A stretch of DNA of 64,000 nt from JBBRVW01 sp038246545 (GTDB lineage Bacteria > Actinomycetota > Actinomycetes > JACCUZ01). The stretch lies in assembly GCA_038246545.1 (NCBI GenBank), contig JBBRVW010000002.1, positions 1 to 64,000 of the forward strand, in the 5' to 3' direction. This document shows, piece by piece, positions 24,909 to 35,258 of the stretch. The position numbers and the translations under genes were made by a program. Every line of letters starts with the position of its first letter. The first letter of the stretch is position 1. A model generated the notes under the pieces. It was not told the origin of the DNA. It searched no databases and saw nothing but the letters and a program-made list of their open reading frames with translations.

Positions 24909-26629
24909 CCATCGCCGCCTCGCGACCCGGCGCCACCGGGGCGCTGCGCACCCGCCGCAAGGGCAGCGCGGTCGTCAACTGGATCACCAGCACCGACCAC
25001 AAGGTGATCGGGCAGATGTACCTCATCACCTCGTTCGCGTTCTTCCTCATCGGCGGCCTGATGGCCATGATCATGCGCGCCGAGCTGGCCCGGCCGGGCA
25101 ACCAGTTCCTCTCCGGCGAGCAGTACAACCAGCTCTTCACCATGCACGGCACGATCATGCTGCTGCTGTTCGCGACACCGCTGTTCGTCGGCTTCGCCAA
25201 CGTCATCATGCCGCTGCAGATCGGCTCGCCGGACGTGGCGTTCCCGCGGCTGAACATGTTCAGCTACTGGCTGTTCCTGTTCGGCGGCCTGATCGTCGTC
25301 AGCGGCTTCCTCACCCCCGGCGGGGCGGCCGCGTTCGGCTGGTTCGCCTACGCTCCGCTGAACAGCGAGGCCTTCTCCCCTGGCGTCGGCGCCGACCTCT
25401 GGATCATGGGCCTCGCGCTGACGGGCTTCGGCACGATCCTCGGCGCCGTCAACTTCATCACCACGATCTTCACCATGCGGGCGCCCGGCATGACCATGTT
25501 CCGGATGCCCATCTTCACCTGGAACATCCTGCTCACCAGCGTCCTGGTGCTCCAGGCGTTCCCGGTGCTGGCTGCCGCGCTGCTCGCCCTCGAGGCCGAC
25601 CGCAGGTTCGGCGCCCACATCTTCGACCCGGGCAACGGCGGGCCGCTGCTCTGGCAGCACCTGTTCTGGTTCTTCGGCCACCCCGAGGTCTACATCATCG
25701 CGCTGCCGTTCTTCGGCATCGTGTCCGAGATCCTCCCGGTCTTCAGCCGGAAGCCGGTGTTCGGCTACAAGGGCCTGGTCTTCGCAACCATCGCGATCTC
25801 CGGCCTGTCGGTCACCGTGTGGGCCCACCACATGTTCGCCACCGGCGCGGTGCTGCTGCCGTTCTTCTCCTTCATGTCCTTCCTCATCGCGGTGCCGACC
25901 GGGGTGAAGTTCTTCAACTGGATCGGCACGATGTGGCGTGGCTCGCTGACCTTCGAGACGCCGATGCTGTGGACCCTGGGTTTCCTGGTCACGTTCCTCT
26001 TCGGCGGCCTGACCGGTGTCATCCTGGCCTCGCCGCCGCTGGACTGGCCGGTCTCCGACACCTACTTCGTGGTGGCCCACTTCCACTACGTCGTGTTCGG
26101 CACCGTCGTGTTCGCGATGAACGCCGGGTTCTACTTCTGGTGGCCGAAGATGACCGGCCGGATGCTCGACGAGCGGCTCGGCAAGATCCACTTCTGGACG
26201 CTGTTCGTCGGCTTCCACTTGACCTTCCTCATCCAGCACTGGCTGGGTGTCATCGGCATGCCGCGGCGCTACGTCGACTACCTCGCGAGTGACGGCTTCA
26301 CGACGTACAACACGGTCTCCACCATCGGGTCGTTCCTGCTGGGTGCCTCCACGCTGCCGTTCGTCTACAACGTCATCAAGTCCATGAAGGGGCCGAAGGT
26401 CACCACCGACGACCCGTGGGGCTACGGCCGCTCCCTGGAGTGGGCCACGTCCTGCCCGCCGCCGCGGCACAACTTCCTCGAGCTGCCGCGTATCCGGTCC
26501 GAGTCGCCGGCCTTCGACCTGCACTACCCGCACGTCGCGGCGATGGACACCCCGACGGAGAACAAGAACCTGCTCGACCAGGTGTTCGGCGAGCCCGATC
26601 TCGAGGGCGGCACGGGGGGTCGACGATGA
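24905..26629 (+). CDS. ctaD: Cytochrome c oxidase subunit I
   Basis: A 574-residue, twelve-helix catalytic subunit. Heme and copper ligands are visible: LFTMHGTIM (heme a His), WFFGHPEVY (CuB His with the cross-linked Tyr), WAHHMFATG (two CuB His) and [11 protein letters not shown] (heme a3 and heme a His). The proton channel and K-channel residues in [15 protein letters not shown] are in place. The C-terminal extension is soluble and acidic. GTG start overlaps ctaC; stop overlaps ctaF (ATGA). Confidence 0.97.
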   Translation: MTIAASRPGATGALRTRRKGSAVVNWITSTDHKVIGQMYLITSFAFFLIGGLMAMIMRAELARPGNQFLSGEQYNQLFTMHGTIMLLLFATPLFVGFANVIMPLQIGSPDVAFPRLNMFSYWLFLFGGLIVVSGFLTPGGAAAFGWFAYAPLNSEAFSPGVGADLWIMGLALTGFGTILGAVNFITTIFTMRAPGMTMFRMPIFTWNILLTSVLVLQAFPVLAAALLALEADRRFGAHIFDPGNGGPLLWQHLFWFFGHPEVYIIALPFFGIVSEILPVFSRKPVFGYKGLVFATIAISGLSVTVWAHHMFATGAVLLPFFSFMSFLIAVPTGVKFFNWIGTMWRGSLTFETPMLWTLGFLVTFLFGGLTGVILASPPLDWPVSDTYFVVAHFHYVVFGTVVFAMNAGFYFWWPKMTGRMLDERLGKIHFWTLFVGFHLTFLIQHWLGVIGMPRRYVDYLASDGFTTYNTVSTIGSFLLGASTLPFVYNVIKSMKGPKVTTDDPWGYGRSLEWATSCPPPRHNFLELPRIRSESPAFDLHYPHVAAMDTPTENKNLLDQVFGEPDLEGGTGGRR

Positions 26630-27021
26630 AGGTCGAGGGCTGGCTGTTCGCCGCGGGCTTCTTCTTCTTCGGGCTGGCCGCCGTGATCTACGGCCTGCTG
26701 TCCGGCGAGGTGGTCGGCACGGTGGCGTTGGGGTTCACCGCCGGCCTGGCCTTCCTCGTCGGCTACTACCTGCTGTTCACCGCCCGGCGGATCGATGCCC
26801 GGCCGGAGGACAACCGGATGGGCGAGATCGCCGACGGTGCCGGCGAGCTGGGCTTCTACAGCCCGCACAGCTGGTGGCCCCTGGCGGTCGCCGCGAGCGC
26901 CGCGATCGCGTTCCTCGGGATCGTCTTCGGCTGGTGGCTGTTCCTCATCGGCGCCATCGCCGGCGGCCTCTCCGTGGTCGGCATGGTCTTCGAGTACTAC
27001 CGGGCCGAGCCCGCCCACTGA
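26626..27021 (+). CDS. ctaF: Cytochrome c oxidase subunit IV, actinobacterial type
   Basis: A 131-residue protein with four membrane helices: [67 protein letters not shown] and [17 protein letters not shown]. The intervening [30 protein letters not shown] loop is the mark of CtaF, the actinobacteria-specific oxidase subunit. ATG overlaps the ctaD stop by four bases. Confidence 0.94.
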   Translation: MKVEGWLFAAGFFFFGLAAVIYGLLSGEVVGTVALGFTAGLAFLVGYYLLFTARRIDARPEDNRMGEIADGAGELGFYSPHSWWPLAVAASAAIAFLGIVFGWWLFLIGAIAGGLSVVGMVFEYYRAEPAH

Positions 27022-27186
27022 CGCTCCCGCCCGCCCAACCCCCGGCCGCCAGGCGCTCAAGCCCGACCGGTCCCCGTGCCGATTCGTTATCCAGCGCACC
27101 CGCGCGGGATTGGCGGTTCGGAGAGCAACGGGTCAGACTGGTCACGCGTCATCCTTCTGGAGGGGGCGCTAGCGAGGAGGACGTCA

Positions 27187-28431
27187 GTGGGGGATCGGGG
27201 AGTGCTGCGCCCCCGGCGCAGCTCCGAGGGGGCGCTTCGACGACTGCTGGGCGTGCTCGTCGCGTCCGCGGCGCTGGTTGTGCTCACGGCGGGCTGCTCC
27301 TCGTCCGGGAGCCCCTCCGCTGCCGCTCCTGAGGCGCACGCCGCCTCGTCGGGGGGATCCGTGCCGTCAGTCTCCCGGGCCGGCATCGAGCTCCTGCCCG
27401 CGAGCGCCTCGACCGACGTCCAGGTCGACCAGCCCGTCACCGTCACCGCGAGCGACGGCACCCTGACCTCGGTCGTGCTCACCGACGCCAAGGGCCGCCA
27501 GGTCGCCGGTGACCTCGCGGCGGACAAGCACGGCTGGACCGCCACCGGCAACCTGAAGGTCGCCCAGCACTACCGCGTGGTCGCCGCCGCGGTCGACGCC
27601 GACGGCGTCGGCACGGAGCGCACCGGATTCTTCGCCACCGTCGCACCCCGCAAGGTCCTCGAGACGTCGATCTCCCCGCTGTCCGGCCAGTCGGTCGGCG
27701 TCGGGATGCCGATCGTCGTCCGGTTCAACGCCTCGGTCCGCGACCGCGCCGCGGTCGAGCAGGCCCTGGTCGTCACCAGCAAGAAGCCCATCGACGGCGC
27801 CTGGAGCTGGACCAGTGACACCGAGGTGCACTTCCGGCCCCAGGAGTACTGGCACGCCTACAACGACGTCACGCTCGACGTGAACCTCAAGGGTGTCGAC
27901 GCCGGCAAGGGTGTCTGGGGCATGAGCAGCCGCACGATCAAGTTCCGCACCGGCTCCTCGATGGTGAGCGTCGTCGACGTCGACCGCCACACGCTGACCG
28001 TCTACCGCAACGGCAAGAAGAGCCGCGTTATCCCGGTCACCACCGGCAAGGCCGACTTCCTGACCCGCAACGGCACCAAGGTCATCCTCGAGAAGCACAC
28101 CCTCAAGGTCATGGACGCCAGCACGATCGGCATCTCGCAGGGCTCGCCGGAGTACTACCGGCTGGACGTGCCTTACGCGATGCGGGTCACCTGGAGCGGC
28201 GAGTTCGTGCACGCCGCTCCGTGGTCCTCGGGCGACCAGGGCCGCGACAACGTCAGCCACGGCTGCGTCGGCATGAGCATGACCAACGCGATCTGGCTGT
28301 TCAACCAGTCCAGCGTCGGCGACATCGTCAAGGTGGTCGGCTCACCGCGGCAGCTGGAGCCCGGCAACGGCTACACCGACTGGAACGTCTCCTGGGACGA
28401 CTGGCTGGCCGGGAGCGCCCTCCAGGGCTGA
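27187..28431 (+). CDS. L,D-transpeptidase lipoprotein with Ig-like domains
   Basis: A 414-residue lipoprotein that makes 3-3 cross-links in peptidoglycan. It has a lipobox LVVLTAGC (Cys about 36), two Ig-like domains (about 60-250, including RFNASVRDRAAVEQALVV and WSWTSDTEVHFRPQEYWHAYNDV), and a C-terminal YkuD catalytic domain with HAAPWSSGDQGRDNVSHGCVGMS, in which Cys about 360 is the nucleophile. The order matches the mycobacterial LdtMt2 type. GTG at 27187 is preceded by AGGAGG six bases upstream, a strong site. The gene stands between ctaF and the photolyase gene. Confidence 0.93.
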   Translation: MGDRGVLRPRRSSEGALRRLLGVLVASAALVVLTAGCSSSGSPSAAAPEAHAASSGGSVPSVSRAGIELLPASASTDVQVDQPVTVTASDGTLTSVVLTDAKGRQVAGDLAADKHGWTATGNLKVAQHYRVVAAAVDADGVGTERTGFFATVAPRKVLETSISPLSGQSVGVGMPIVVRFNASVRDRAAVEQALVVTSKKPIDGAWSWTSDTEVHFRPQEYWHAYNDVTLDVNLKGVDAGKGVWGMSSRTIKFRTGSSMVSVVDVDRHTLTVYRNGKKSRVIPVTTGKADFLTRNGTKVILEKHTLKVMDASTIGISQGSPEYYRLDVPYAMRVTWSGEFVHAAPWSSGDQGRDNVSHGCVGMSMTNAIWLFNQSSVGDIVKVVGSPRQLEPGNGYTDWNVSWDDWLAGSALQG

Positions 28432-28472
28432 CGGCGTGCATCCGGGGCCTGTGAGCGGGCAGTAGCCCACCT

Positions 28473-29852
28473 GTGAGCCCGACCGTCTCGATCGCAGTCC
28501 TCACGCGCGACCTGCGCGTGCACGACAACCCCACGCTGCACGGTGCGGCCACCGACGGCGACGCCGTGGTGCCGCTGTTCGTCCTGGACCGCGCGATCCT
28601 GCGCTCGGACTACAACCGGCCCAACCGGGCCCGGTTCCTCGTCGAGTGCCTGCGTGACCTCGACACGTCGCTCGAGGAGCGCGGGGCCGGGCTGGTGGTC
28701 CGCGAGGGCGAGTGGGTCCGCGAGGTCATGCGGGTCGCGCGCGAGGTGCGGGCCGTCAGCATCCATGTCGCAGGTGACGTCACGGCCTACGCCCGGCGAC
28801 GGGTCGAACGGCTGCGCGACGCGCTGCCGGCCGGCGTCGACCTCGTCGTGCACGACGAGACGCTGTTCGTGGTCCCGCCGGGTGCCCTGCTGCCCAGCGG
28901 CGCCGGAAAGGACCACATGGCCGTCTTCACACCGTACTTCCGCAAGTGGTCGTCGCTGGGCACCCGCGCGCCGGCACCCACCCCGCGGGCGCTGGAGCTG
29001 CCGGCCGGGCTCCCCAAGGGACGGCTGCCCGCGGCCGACGCGGTGGCCAAGGGTGCGGTGTCGCCCGACCTCGCCACCGGTGGCGAGTCCGAGGGTCGGC
29101 GGCGCATGGCGTCGTGGCTGCGTGCGGGCCTCGAGGACTACGACGACGACCACGACGCCCTCGGCAACGACAACACCAGCCGGCTGTCGCCGTACCTGCA
29201 CTTCGGTGCCCTGTCGCCGGTCGAGCTGGCCAGGAAGGCGGGGGAGTCGCGCAGCACGGCAGCGCAGGCGTTCGTCCGGCAGGTGGCCTGGCGCGACTTC
29301 TACGCCCAGGTGCTCGCCGCCCGCCCGGACGCGACCACCGTCGACTACCGCCCGCGCGGCGACCGCTGGCACCACAGCGGCGCCGAGCTCGCGGCGTGGA
29401 AGGCGGGCCGCACCGGCTACCCCGTCGTCGACGCAGGCATGCGCCAGCTGGCCCGCGAGGGCTGGATGCACAACCGCGCCCGGCTCATCACCGCGCACTT
29501 CCTCTGCAAGACGCTCTACATCGACTGGCGCGAGGGCGCCCAGCACTTCGTCGACCTGCTGCTCGACGCCGACGTGCCGAGCAACACGATGAACTGGCAG
29601 TGGGTGGCCGGCACCGGCACGGACAGCCGCTTCAACCGCGCCTACAACGTGACCCTGCAGGGGCGCCGTCACGACCCGCACGGCGCCTACGTCCGCCGGT
29701 ACGTCGCGGAGCTCGCCGACGTCGACGAGGTCTACCTCCACGAGCCGTGGCTGCTGCCCGAGGACGACCGCGAGCGGCTCGGCTACCCGGCACCGATCGT
29801 CGACCAGGACGAGGCGCGCCAGCGCCTGCGAGCGGCCCGCGGGCTGGACTGA
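28473..29852 (+). CDS. phr: Deoxyribodipyrimidine photo-lyase (class I)
   Basis: A 459-residue light-driven DNA repair enzyme. The N-terminal antenna-binding domain begins TVSIAVLTRDLRVHDNPTL; the C-terminal FAD domain has TSRLSPYLHFGALSP, RQVAWRDFYAQVL, GYPVVDAGMRQL, GWMHNRARLITAHFLCKTL and VPSNTMNWQWVAGTGTD, the conserved FAD and CPD-binding segments. The tryptophans of the electron-transfer chain are present in the WMHNR and NWQW segments. GTG start at 28473; a weak TAGCCC box lies four bases upstream. A palindromic element follows. Confidence 0.94.
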   Translation: MSPTVSIAVLTRDLRVHDNPTLHGAATDGDAVVPLFVLDRAILRSDYNRPNRARFLVECLRDLDTSLEERGAGLVVREGEWVREVMRVAREVRAVSIHVAGDVTAYARRRVERLRDALPAGVDLVVHDETLFVVPPGALLPSGAGKDHMAVFTPYFRKWSSLGTRAPAPTPRALELPAGLPKGRLPAADAVAKGAVSPDLATGGESEGRRRMASWLRAGLEDYDDDHDALGNDNTSRLSPYLHFGALSPVELARKAGESRSTAAQAFVRQVAWRDFYAQVLAARPDATTVDYRPRGDRWHHSGAELAAWKAGRTGYPVVDAGMRQLAREGWMHNRARLITAHFLCKTLYIDWREGAQHFVDLLLDADVPSNTMNWQWVAGTGTDSRFNRAYNVTLQGRRHDPHGAYVRRYVAELADVDEVYLHEPWLLPEDDRERLGYPAPIVDQDEARQRLRAARGLD

Positions 29853-29960
29853 GCAGGCAGCCGGGCCCGGCCGGCCGCCGCGCGTCCCCCGAGCCCCTGA
29901 CCTGACCGTCCCCGACGGCGCCCCCGAGCGTCCCCGGACCGCCCGGTGACTGCCCGCAAA

Positions 29961-30063
29961 TGATCACGGTCCCGTGGTCAACTGACGCCGACCGTGGCAT
30001 GCACGCCACGGTCGGGACGAAATGACCACGGTCCCGTGATCATTTCGGTCCCGTGATCATTTC
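29961..30063. repeat. Palindrome-hairpin-palindrome intergenic element B
   Basis: TGATCACGGTCCCGTGGTCA (29961-29980) and its mirror TGACCACGGTCCCGTGATCA (30023-30042) flank a perfect hairpin with arms CCGACCGTGGC (29988-29998) and GCCACGGTCGG (30005-30015). A 17-base unit GGTCCCGTGATCATTTC follows twice in tandem (30030-30046, 30047-30063). The design equals element A at 15381-15460, and both lie between convergent genes. The rest of the 257-base gap (29853-30109) holds nothing else I recognise. Confidence 0.8.
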
Positions 30064-30109
30064 GGGATCGTGGGTCCGGGATGGCGGTCAGCCGGGACGG
30101 GGGAGGGGG

Positions 30110-31654
30110 TCAGGACGGGGTGGTGGTGACCTGCTCGCCGCGCTCGAGCTGCTCGGCGGCCCGGGCGATGTTGCGGGCCATGCCGCCGAAGACGATGCCG
30201 TGAAACGGCGCGACCGCCCACCAGTACGCGTGCCCGAACAGCCCGCGGGGGTGGAACAGCGCCCGTTGGACGTACGTCGACCGCCGGCCAGCGCCCGTGT
30301 CGACCGGCTCCACCGCCAGCTCGAGCCAGGCCAGCCCGGGCAGCCGCATCTCGGCGCGCAGCCGGAGCAGCTCGCCCACGTCACGCTCCTCGACCCGCCA
30401 GAAGTCGATGGTCTCGCCGACGTAGACCCGGTCCGGGTCGCGCCGGCCGCGACGCAGCCCGACGCCGCCCGCGAAGCGGTCCAGCAGGCCGCGCACCCGC
30501 CACGCCAGCGGGAAGGAGTACCAGCCGCGGTCGCCGCCGATGCCCTCGAGCACCCGCCAGAGCGACTCCGGCGACGCATCGACCGGCTGCCGGCGCAGGT
30601 CCTCGTAGAGGCTGCCGCCGGCCCAGTCCGGGTCGGTGGGGAGCGGGTCGCTGGGAGCGCCGGCCAGCGAGGCCGACGACCAGCGGGTGGTGACGTCGGC
30701 GTCCCGGATGCGCTGCAGGGCCAGCTCGACGGACCGGTCGAAGCCGAGCAGCCCCTCGGGCGGGTCCGGGACGTGCTCGACGATGTCGCGCTCCTTGGCG
30801 ACCACCTCGACCTTGAGCGAGTCGACCAGCGGCCGGGCGATGGAGTTCGGCACCGGCGTCACCAGGCCGACCCAGTGCCCGGACAGGGTCGGGGTGAGCA
30901 CCGGCACCTTCACGATGATCCGGCGGCGCAGCCCCGCGACCGCGGCGTAGCCCTGCATCATCTGCCGGTAGGTGAGGACGTCGGGTCCGCCGATGTCGAA
31001 CGACCGGGACACGACGGCGGGTAGCGTCGCGCAGCCGACCAGGTAGCGCAGCACGTCGCGGATGGCGATCGGCTGGATCCGGGTGTCGACCCAGCGCGGC
31101 GTGATCATGGCGGGCAGCCGCTCGGTGAGGTAGCGCAGCATCTCGAACGACGCCGAGCCGGAGCCGATGATCACGGCCGCCCGCAGCACCGCCGTGGGCA
31201 CGCCGGAGCCGAGCAGCAGCTCGCCGACCTCCTGCCGTGACCGCAGGTGCGGCGACAGGTCGGCGGCCGGGACGTCAGGTGCCAGCCCGCCGAGGTAGAC
31301 CAGCCGGCCCACGCCGGCCGCGCGCGCGGCCGCCCCGAAGGTCCGCGCGGTCTCCCGGTCGGTCTGCTCGAAGCCCTCGGTCCCCAGTGCGTGGATCAGG
31401 TAGTACGCGACGTCGACGTCGGCCATCGCCGGCGCCAGCGAGCCGGCGTCCGAGGCGTCGCCCTCGACGATCTCTACCGTTCCGGCCCAGGGGTGGTCGC
31501 GCAGGCTCTCCGGACGCCGGGCCAGCACCCGCACCCGGTGGCCGGCGTCGAGCAGCTCGGGCACCAGGCGGCCGCCGATGTACCCGGAGGCGCCGGTGAC
31601 GAGGCAGAACATGGTGGGGGATGTTGCGGACGTCGGAGTAAGGGCATCGGTCAT
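30110..31654 (-). CDS. NAD(P)-binding SDR-like protein fused to DUF2867
   Basis: A 514-residue two-domain protein. Residues about 17-300 are an atypical short-chain dehydrogenase (NmrA/YbjT type) with CLVTGASGYIGGRL, VLARRPESL and YYLIHALG. Residues about 330-505 are a DUF2867 domain, with GDRGWYSFPLAWRVRGLLDRF, DFWRVEERDVGELLRLRAEM and PRGLFGHAYWWAVAPFH. The fusion is common in actinobacteria; no substrate is known. The start at ATG 31654 is the furthest plausible; an internal ATG at 31612 begins directly with the Rossmann fold. It is followed by the palindromic element and lies downstream of qcrB on the same strand. Confidence 0.85.
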   Translation of the reverse strand: MTDALTPTSATSPTMFCLVTGASGYIGGRLVPELLDAGHRVRVLARRPESLRDHPWAGTVEIVEGDASDAGSLAPAMADVDVAYYLIHALGTEGFEQTDRETARTFGAAARAAGVGRLVYLGGLAPDVPAADLSPHLRSRQEVGELLLGSGVPTAVLRAAVIIGSGSASFEMLRYLTERLPAMITPRWVDTRIQPIAIRDVLRYLVGCATLPAVVSRSFDIGGPDVLTYRQMMQGYAAVAGLRRRIIVKVPVLTPTLSGHWVGLVTPVPNSIARPLVDSLKVEVVAKERDIVEHVPDPPEGLLGFDRSVELALQRIRDADVTTRWSSASLAGAPSDPLPTDPDWAGGSLYEDLRRQPVDASPESLWRVLEGIGGDRGWYSFPLAWRVRGLLDRFAGGVGLRRGRRDPDRVYVGETIDFWRVEERDVGELLRLRAEMRLPGLAWLELAVEPVDTGAGRRSTYVQRALFHPRGLFGHAYWWAVAPFHGIVFGGMARNIARAAEQLERGEQVTTTPS

Positions 31655-31686
31655 GGGTGGGTGCTACTCACCGTCGGTGGTGCTGA

Positions 31687-33285
31687 TCAGTGGTGCCCGC
31701 TCGACTCCAGCTTGCGGACCTCGGCCGGGGTGGGCGTCTCGACCCGGTCCTCGAAGTAGAACCGCGACACCCGGGCCCGCGCCTTGGCCGCGAGCAGCCG
31801 CCGGCGGGGCACGCCGTTGGCGTCGGTGGACGGCCCGACCTCATACGGCGCCGCCACGAGGTGCTGGGTGAGCTCCCACTTCTTCGCGTCCGAGAGCGGC
31901 TCGTGGACCTCGATCATCTCGCCGTGCGGGAGCCGGACGATGCGGCCGGTCTCGCGCCCGTGGAGGACCAGGTCGCGGTCGCGGCGCTGCAGGCCCAGGC
32001 AGATCCGCTTCGTCACGACGTAGGTGATCGGTGGGATCACGAAGATCAGCACCCGGAACGCCCATGTGATCGAGTTGATCGACAGGTGGAACGTCACCGC
32101 GAGCAGGTCGTTCGCGCCGCCGGCCAGCAGGATCAGCCAGGTCGTCAGCGCCATCACGCCCAGGCCCGTGCGGGTCGGGACGTTGCGGGGCCGGTCGAGG
32201 ACGTGGTGCTCCTCGTTGTCACCGGTGACCCAGCGTTCGAGCATCGGGTAGATGATCATCGGCGTGAACAGCAGGCCGGGGATGATCAGCGCCGGGCCGA
32301 GGACGTTCCAGGGGATGGTGAAGCCCAGGAGGTGGGTTTCCCAGTTGGGGAACATCCGCAGCGAGCCCTCGAGGAAGCCCATGTACCAGTCCGGCTGGGA
32401 ACCGGCAGAGATCTCGGTCGGCTTGTACGGGCCGAACGCCCAGATCGGGTTGATCGTGGCGAACGCCGAGAGCAGGACGGTGACTCCGAAGGTGATGAAG
32501 AAGAAGCCGCCGGCCTTGGCCACGTAGACCGGGAAGAACGGGTAGCCGACGACGTTCTTCTCGGTCCGGCCCGGCCCCGGGTACTGCGTGTGCTTCTGGT
32601 ACCAGACCAGGATGAGGTGCACGGTGATCAGCGCCAGGAAGGCGCCGGGGAGCAGCAGGACGTGCACGGTGAACAGCCGCGGGATGATGTCCTCACCCGG
32701 GAACTGTCCGCCGAACAGGAAGAATGAGAGGTAGGTGCCGACCACCGGCAACGACTGCAGCACGCCCTGGGTGATCCGCAGCCCGACCCCGGAGAGCAGG
32801 TCGTCGGGCAGCGAATAGCCGGCCAGGCCCTCGAGGAAGCTGAGCGTGATGAGGATGACGCCGATCAGCCAGTTGGTCTCGCGCGGCTTGCGGAACGCGC
32901 CGGTGAAGAACACCCGGCACATGTGCACCACCATCGCCGCGACGAAGATCAGGGCGGCCCAGTGGTGGATCTGGCGCATGATCAGGCCGCCGCGCACGTC
33001 GAACGAGATGTGCAGCGTCGACTCGTAGGCCTCGGACATCTTCAGCCCGTGCAGCGGGATGTAGGAGCCCTGGTAGATGACCTCGGTCTGGCTGGGCTTG
33101 AACCACAGCGTCAGGAACGTGCCGGTCAGCAGCAGGATGATGAAGCTGTAGAGCGCGATCTCGCCCAGCATGAAGGACCAGTGGTCCGGGAAGACCTTGC
33201 GGGCGCTGCGCTTGACGAAGTTCGCCGAGCCGAACCGCTCGTCGATCTCGTTGGCCGCCGTGCCGGCGATCCGCTCGAGTGCCAT
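31687..33285 (-). CDS. qcrB: Cytochrome b subunit of the bc1 complex
   Basis: A 532-residue cytochrome b with a long cytoplasmic C-terminal extension. The heme ligands are in RQIHHWAALIFVAAMVVH and RLFTVHVLLLPGAFLALITVH. The quinol-site motif is PDWYMGF instead of the mitochondrial PEWY, as in other actinobacteria. It transfers electrons from menaquinol to the Rieske protein and the diheme cytochrome. ATG at 33285 directly abuts the qcrA stop. Confidence 0.96.
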   Translation of the reverse strand: MALERIAGTAANEIDERFGSANFVKRSARKVFPDHWSFMLGEIALYSFIILLLTGTFLTLWFKPSQTEVIYQGSYIPLHGLKMSEAYESTLHISFDVRGGLIMRQIHHWAALIFVAAMVVHMCRVFFTGAFRKPRETNWLIGVILITLSFLEGLAGYSLPDDLLSGVGLRITQGVLQSLPVVGTYLSFFLFGGQFPGEDIIPRLFTVHVLLLPGAFLALITVHLILVWYQKHTQYPGPGRTEKNVVGYPFFPVYVAKAGGFFFITFGVTVLLSAFATINPIWAFGPYKPTEISAGSQPDWYMGFLEGSLRMFPNWETHLLGFTIPWNVLGPALIIPGLLFTPMIIYPMLERWVTGDNEEHHVLDRPRNVPTRTGLGVMALTTWLILLAGGANDLLAVTFHLSINSITWAFRVLIFVIPPITYVVTKRICLGLQRRDRDLVLHGRETGRIVRLPHGEMIEVHEPLSDAKKWELTQHLVAAPYEVGPSTDANGVPRRRLLAAKARARVSRFYFEDRVETPTPAEVRKLESSGHH

Positions 33286-34422
33286 CTATCGCTCCCCTCG
33301 TTCCCAGAAGCTCGGGCCAACCGGCTCGTGGAAGTCTTCCCTTGCGACCAGGTAGCCCGAGCTGTCGACGTCCAGCGGCAGTTGGGGCAGGGAACGGGCC
33401 GCCGGGCCGAAGATGACCGCACAGTCCCGGGTCACGTCGAACGTCGACTGGTGGCAGGGGCACAGCAGGTGGTGGGTCTGCTGCTCGTAGAGGCCGACCG
33501 GGCAGCCCACGTGCGTGCAGATCTTGGAGTAGGCGACGATCCCGTCGACGCTCCAGCGCCGTTCCTTGGCGTCCTGGATGTCGTCCGGTGCCAGCCGGAT
33601 GACCAGCACCGTCGCCTTGCCTTCCTCGGCCAGCGGTTGCTCGGCGTTCTCGATGCCCTCGGGCAGCACGTGCACGACGCCGCCGATCGGGATGTCCGAG
33701 GCCTTGAGAGGGCGCCCCTGCGGGTCGGAGACCAGTCGCTTGCCGGGAGTCCACCAGGTGCCGGTCAGCGCGGCGCCGGGGAGCGGGCCGAGGTCGCGCA
33801 GCGGGATGATCGCGAGCAGGCCGAGCGGGGCGAGCGCCCCGAGCAGGCTGTTGCGGATCAGCTTGCGGCGACCCATCCCGGCGCCGGCGGCACCGTCGCG
33901 CAGGGCGGCGACGGCCTCGGCGCGGTCCTCGTCGCTGGAGCGGAGCGGCTTGCGCGGCGTGATGACCTCGTCGTCGGGCATCAGCGTCTTGGCCCAGTGG
34001 ATCGCGCCGGCGCCGATGCAGAACAGCGCCAGCCCGAGGCCGAGGCCGAGCAGCTTGGTCGACAGGCCGACCTGCGAGAGCAGCTCGTCGCCGCTCTTGC
34101 CGGCCGGCTTGATCGCGAAGTAGGCGACGATGAACAGGACGGTCCCGAGCGTGGAGAGGCCGAAGAACGTCGCGACCTCGCGCTCACGGCGGGTAGCGGC
34201 CTTGGGGTCGATGTCGGAGCGCCGGTAGACGTGCGCCGGCAGGCCGGGGTTCTCGTACTGCCCGGCCAGCTCGACCTGGCTCCCGCTGCCCGGAGCGCCG
34301 GTGGCCTCCGTGCCCATCACCTCGGTGTTCGAGGCGCCGGTCGCCGTCGTGGAGTCCTGCACGTCTGTCATTCCTCCCTCGGGCCCGGTCCGGATGCTGT
34401 CGTCGCTCGTGGGATGAGTCAT
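33286..34422 (-). CDS. qcrA: Rieske iron-sulfur protein of the bc1 complex
   Basis: A 378-residue protein with three membrane helices (about 85-110, 130-150, 190-215), as in actinobacteria, then the Rieske domain with CTHVGC (Cys302, His304) and LLCPCHQS (Cys321, His324); the remaining two cysteines form the disulfide. ATG at 34422 overlaps the qcrC stop by ATGA. An internal ATG at 34371 has GGGAGG, but only one base away, so it is less favoured; the protein would then be 361 residues. Confidence 0.93.
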   Translation of the reverse strand: MTHPTSDDSIRTGPEGGMTDVQDSTTATGASNTEVMGTEATGAPGSGSQVELAGQYENPGLPAHVYRRSDIDPKAATRREREVATFFGLSTLGTVLFIVAYFAIKPAGKSGDELLSQVGLSTKLLGLGLGLALFCIGAGAIHWAKTLMPDDEVITPRKPLRSSDEDRAEAVAALRDGAAGAGMGRRKLIRNSLLGALAPLGLLAIIPLRDLGPLPGAALTGTWWTPGKRLVSDPQGRPLKASDIPIGGVVHVLPEGIENAEQPLAEEGKATVLVIRLAPDDIQDAKERRWSVDGIVAYSKICTHVGCPVGLYEQQTHHLLCPCHQSTFDVTRDCAVIFGPAARSLPQLPLDVDSSGYLVAREDFHEPVGPSFWERGER

Positions 34423-35258
34423 CGGGCCTTGGCCCCGAGCCAGACCGCGCAGCCGATGAGGGCCCCGAGCCCGACCAGCCAGCCCACGGCTCCTTCGGTC
34501 ACCGGCCCGAGCTTGCCGAGCGAGGCACCACCCGGTGTCGGTTCGGAGCGGGTGGTCTTGAGGAACGCGATGATGTCGCGCTTGTCCTGCGGGGTGATCG
34601 TGGTGTTGGCGAAGACCGGCATCGACTGGGGGCCGGTGACCATGGCCTCGTAGATGTGCTTGGCCGTCGTCTTCTTCAGCGACGGGGCGTACTTGCCGCG
34701 GGTCAGGGCGCCGCCGGCGCCGGCAAAGTTGTGGCACATCGAGCAGTTGCGCAGGTAGATCTCGCCGCCGCGGGCGATGTCGGCGTTCACCGCGGACACG
34801 TCCTGCTTGGACGGGATGGCCGGCCCCGGCCCGAGCGAGGCGATGTACGCGGCCATCGACGCGATCTCGGTCGGGGTGAACTCCACCCGCTTGGCCTCGA
34901 TCTGGGCACCGAGCTCGCGGGCGGGCATCCGGCCGGTGCCGACCTGGAAGTCGACCGAGGCGGCGCCGACGCCGACCAGGGTGGGGCCGTCGCTGCTGCC
35001 CTCCGCGTTGAGCCCGTGGCAGGTGGCGCAGTTCTTGAGGAACAGCGAGCGGCCTTCCGCGAGCGTCTGGTTGCCGAAGCCGGCCGACGCCTGCGCGTCG
35101 TTGGTCGGCACGAACGCGGAGTACGCCCCGCCGGTCGCGGCCAGCGCCATGAACAGGAGGACGACGGGTGCGAAGCGGTGCCGGCGGCGGCGCGACACCG
35201 CGCCCAGGACACGGCGCAGCACCGACGGGGTGGTGGGACGGCTCACGGGCTCGCTCAC
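34419..35258 (-). CDS. qcrC: Diheme cytochrome c subunit of the bc1 complex
   Basis: A 279-residue protein with an N-terminal membrane helix (about 30-48), two c-type heme sites CATCH (77-81) and CSMCH (172-176) and a C-terminal anchor helix (about 253-275). The diheme cytochrome cc replaces a soluble cytochrome c and passes electrons straight to CtaC in the bc1-aa3 supercomplex of actinobacteria. GTG at 35258 overlaps the ctaE stop by GTGA. Confidence 0.96.
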   Translation of the reverse strand: MSEPVSRPTTPSVLRRVLGAVSRRRRHRFAPVVLLFMALAATGGAYSAFVPTNDAQASAGFGNQTLAEGRSLFLKNCATCHGLNAEGSSDGPTLVGVGAASVDFQVGTGRMPARELGAQIEAKRVEFTPTEIASMAAYIASLGPGPAIPSKQDVSAVNADIARGGEIYLRNCSMCHNFAGAGGALTRGKYAPSLKKTTAKHIYEAMVTGPQSMPVFANTTITPQDKRDIIAFLKTTRSEPTPGGASLGKLGPVTEGAVGWLVGLGALIGCAVWLGAKAR

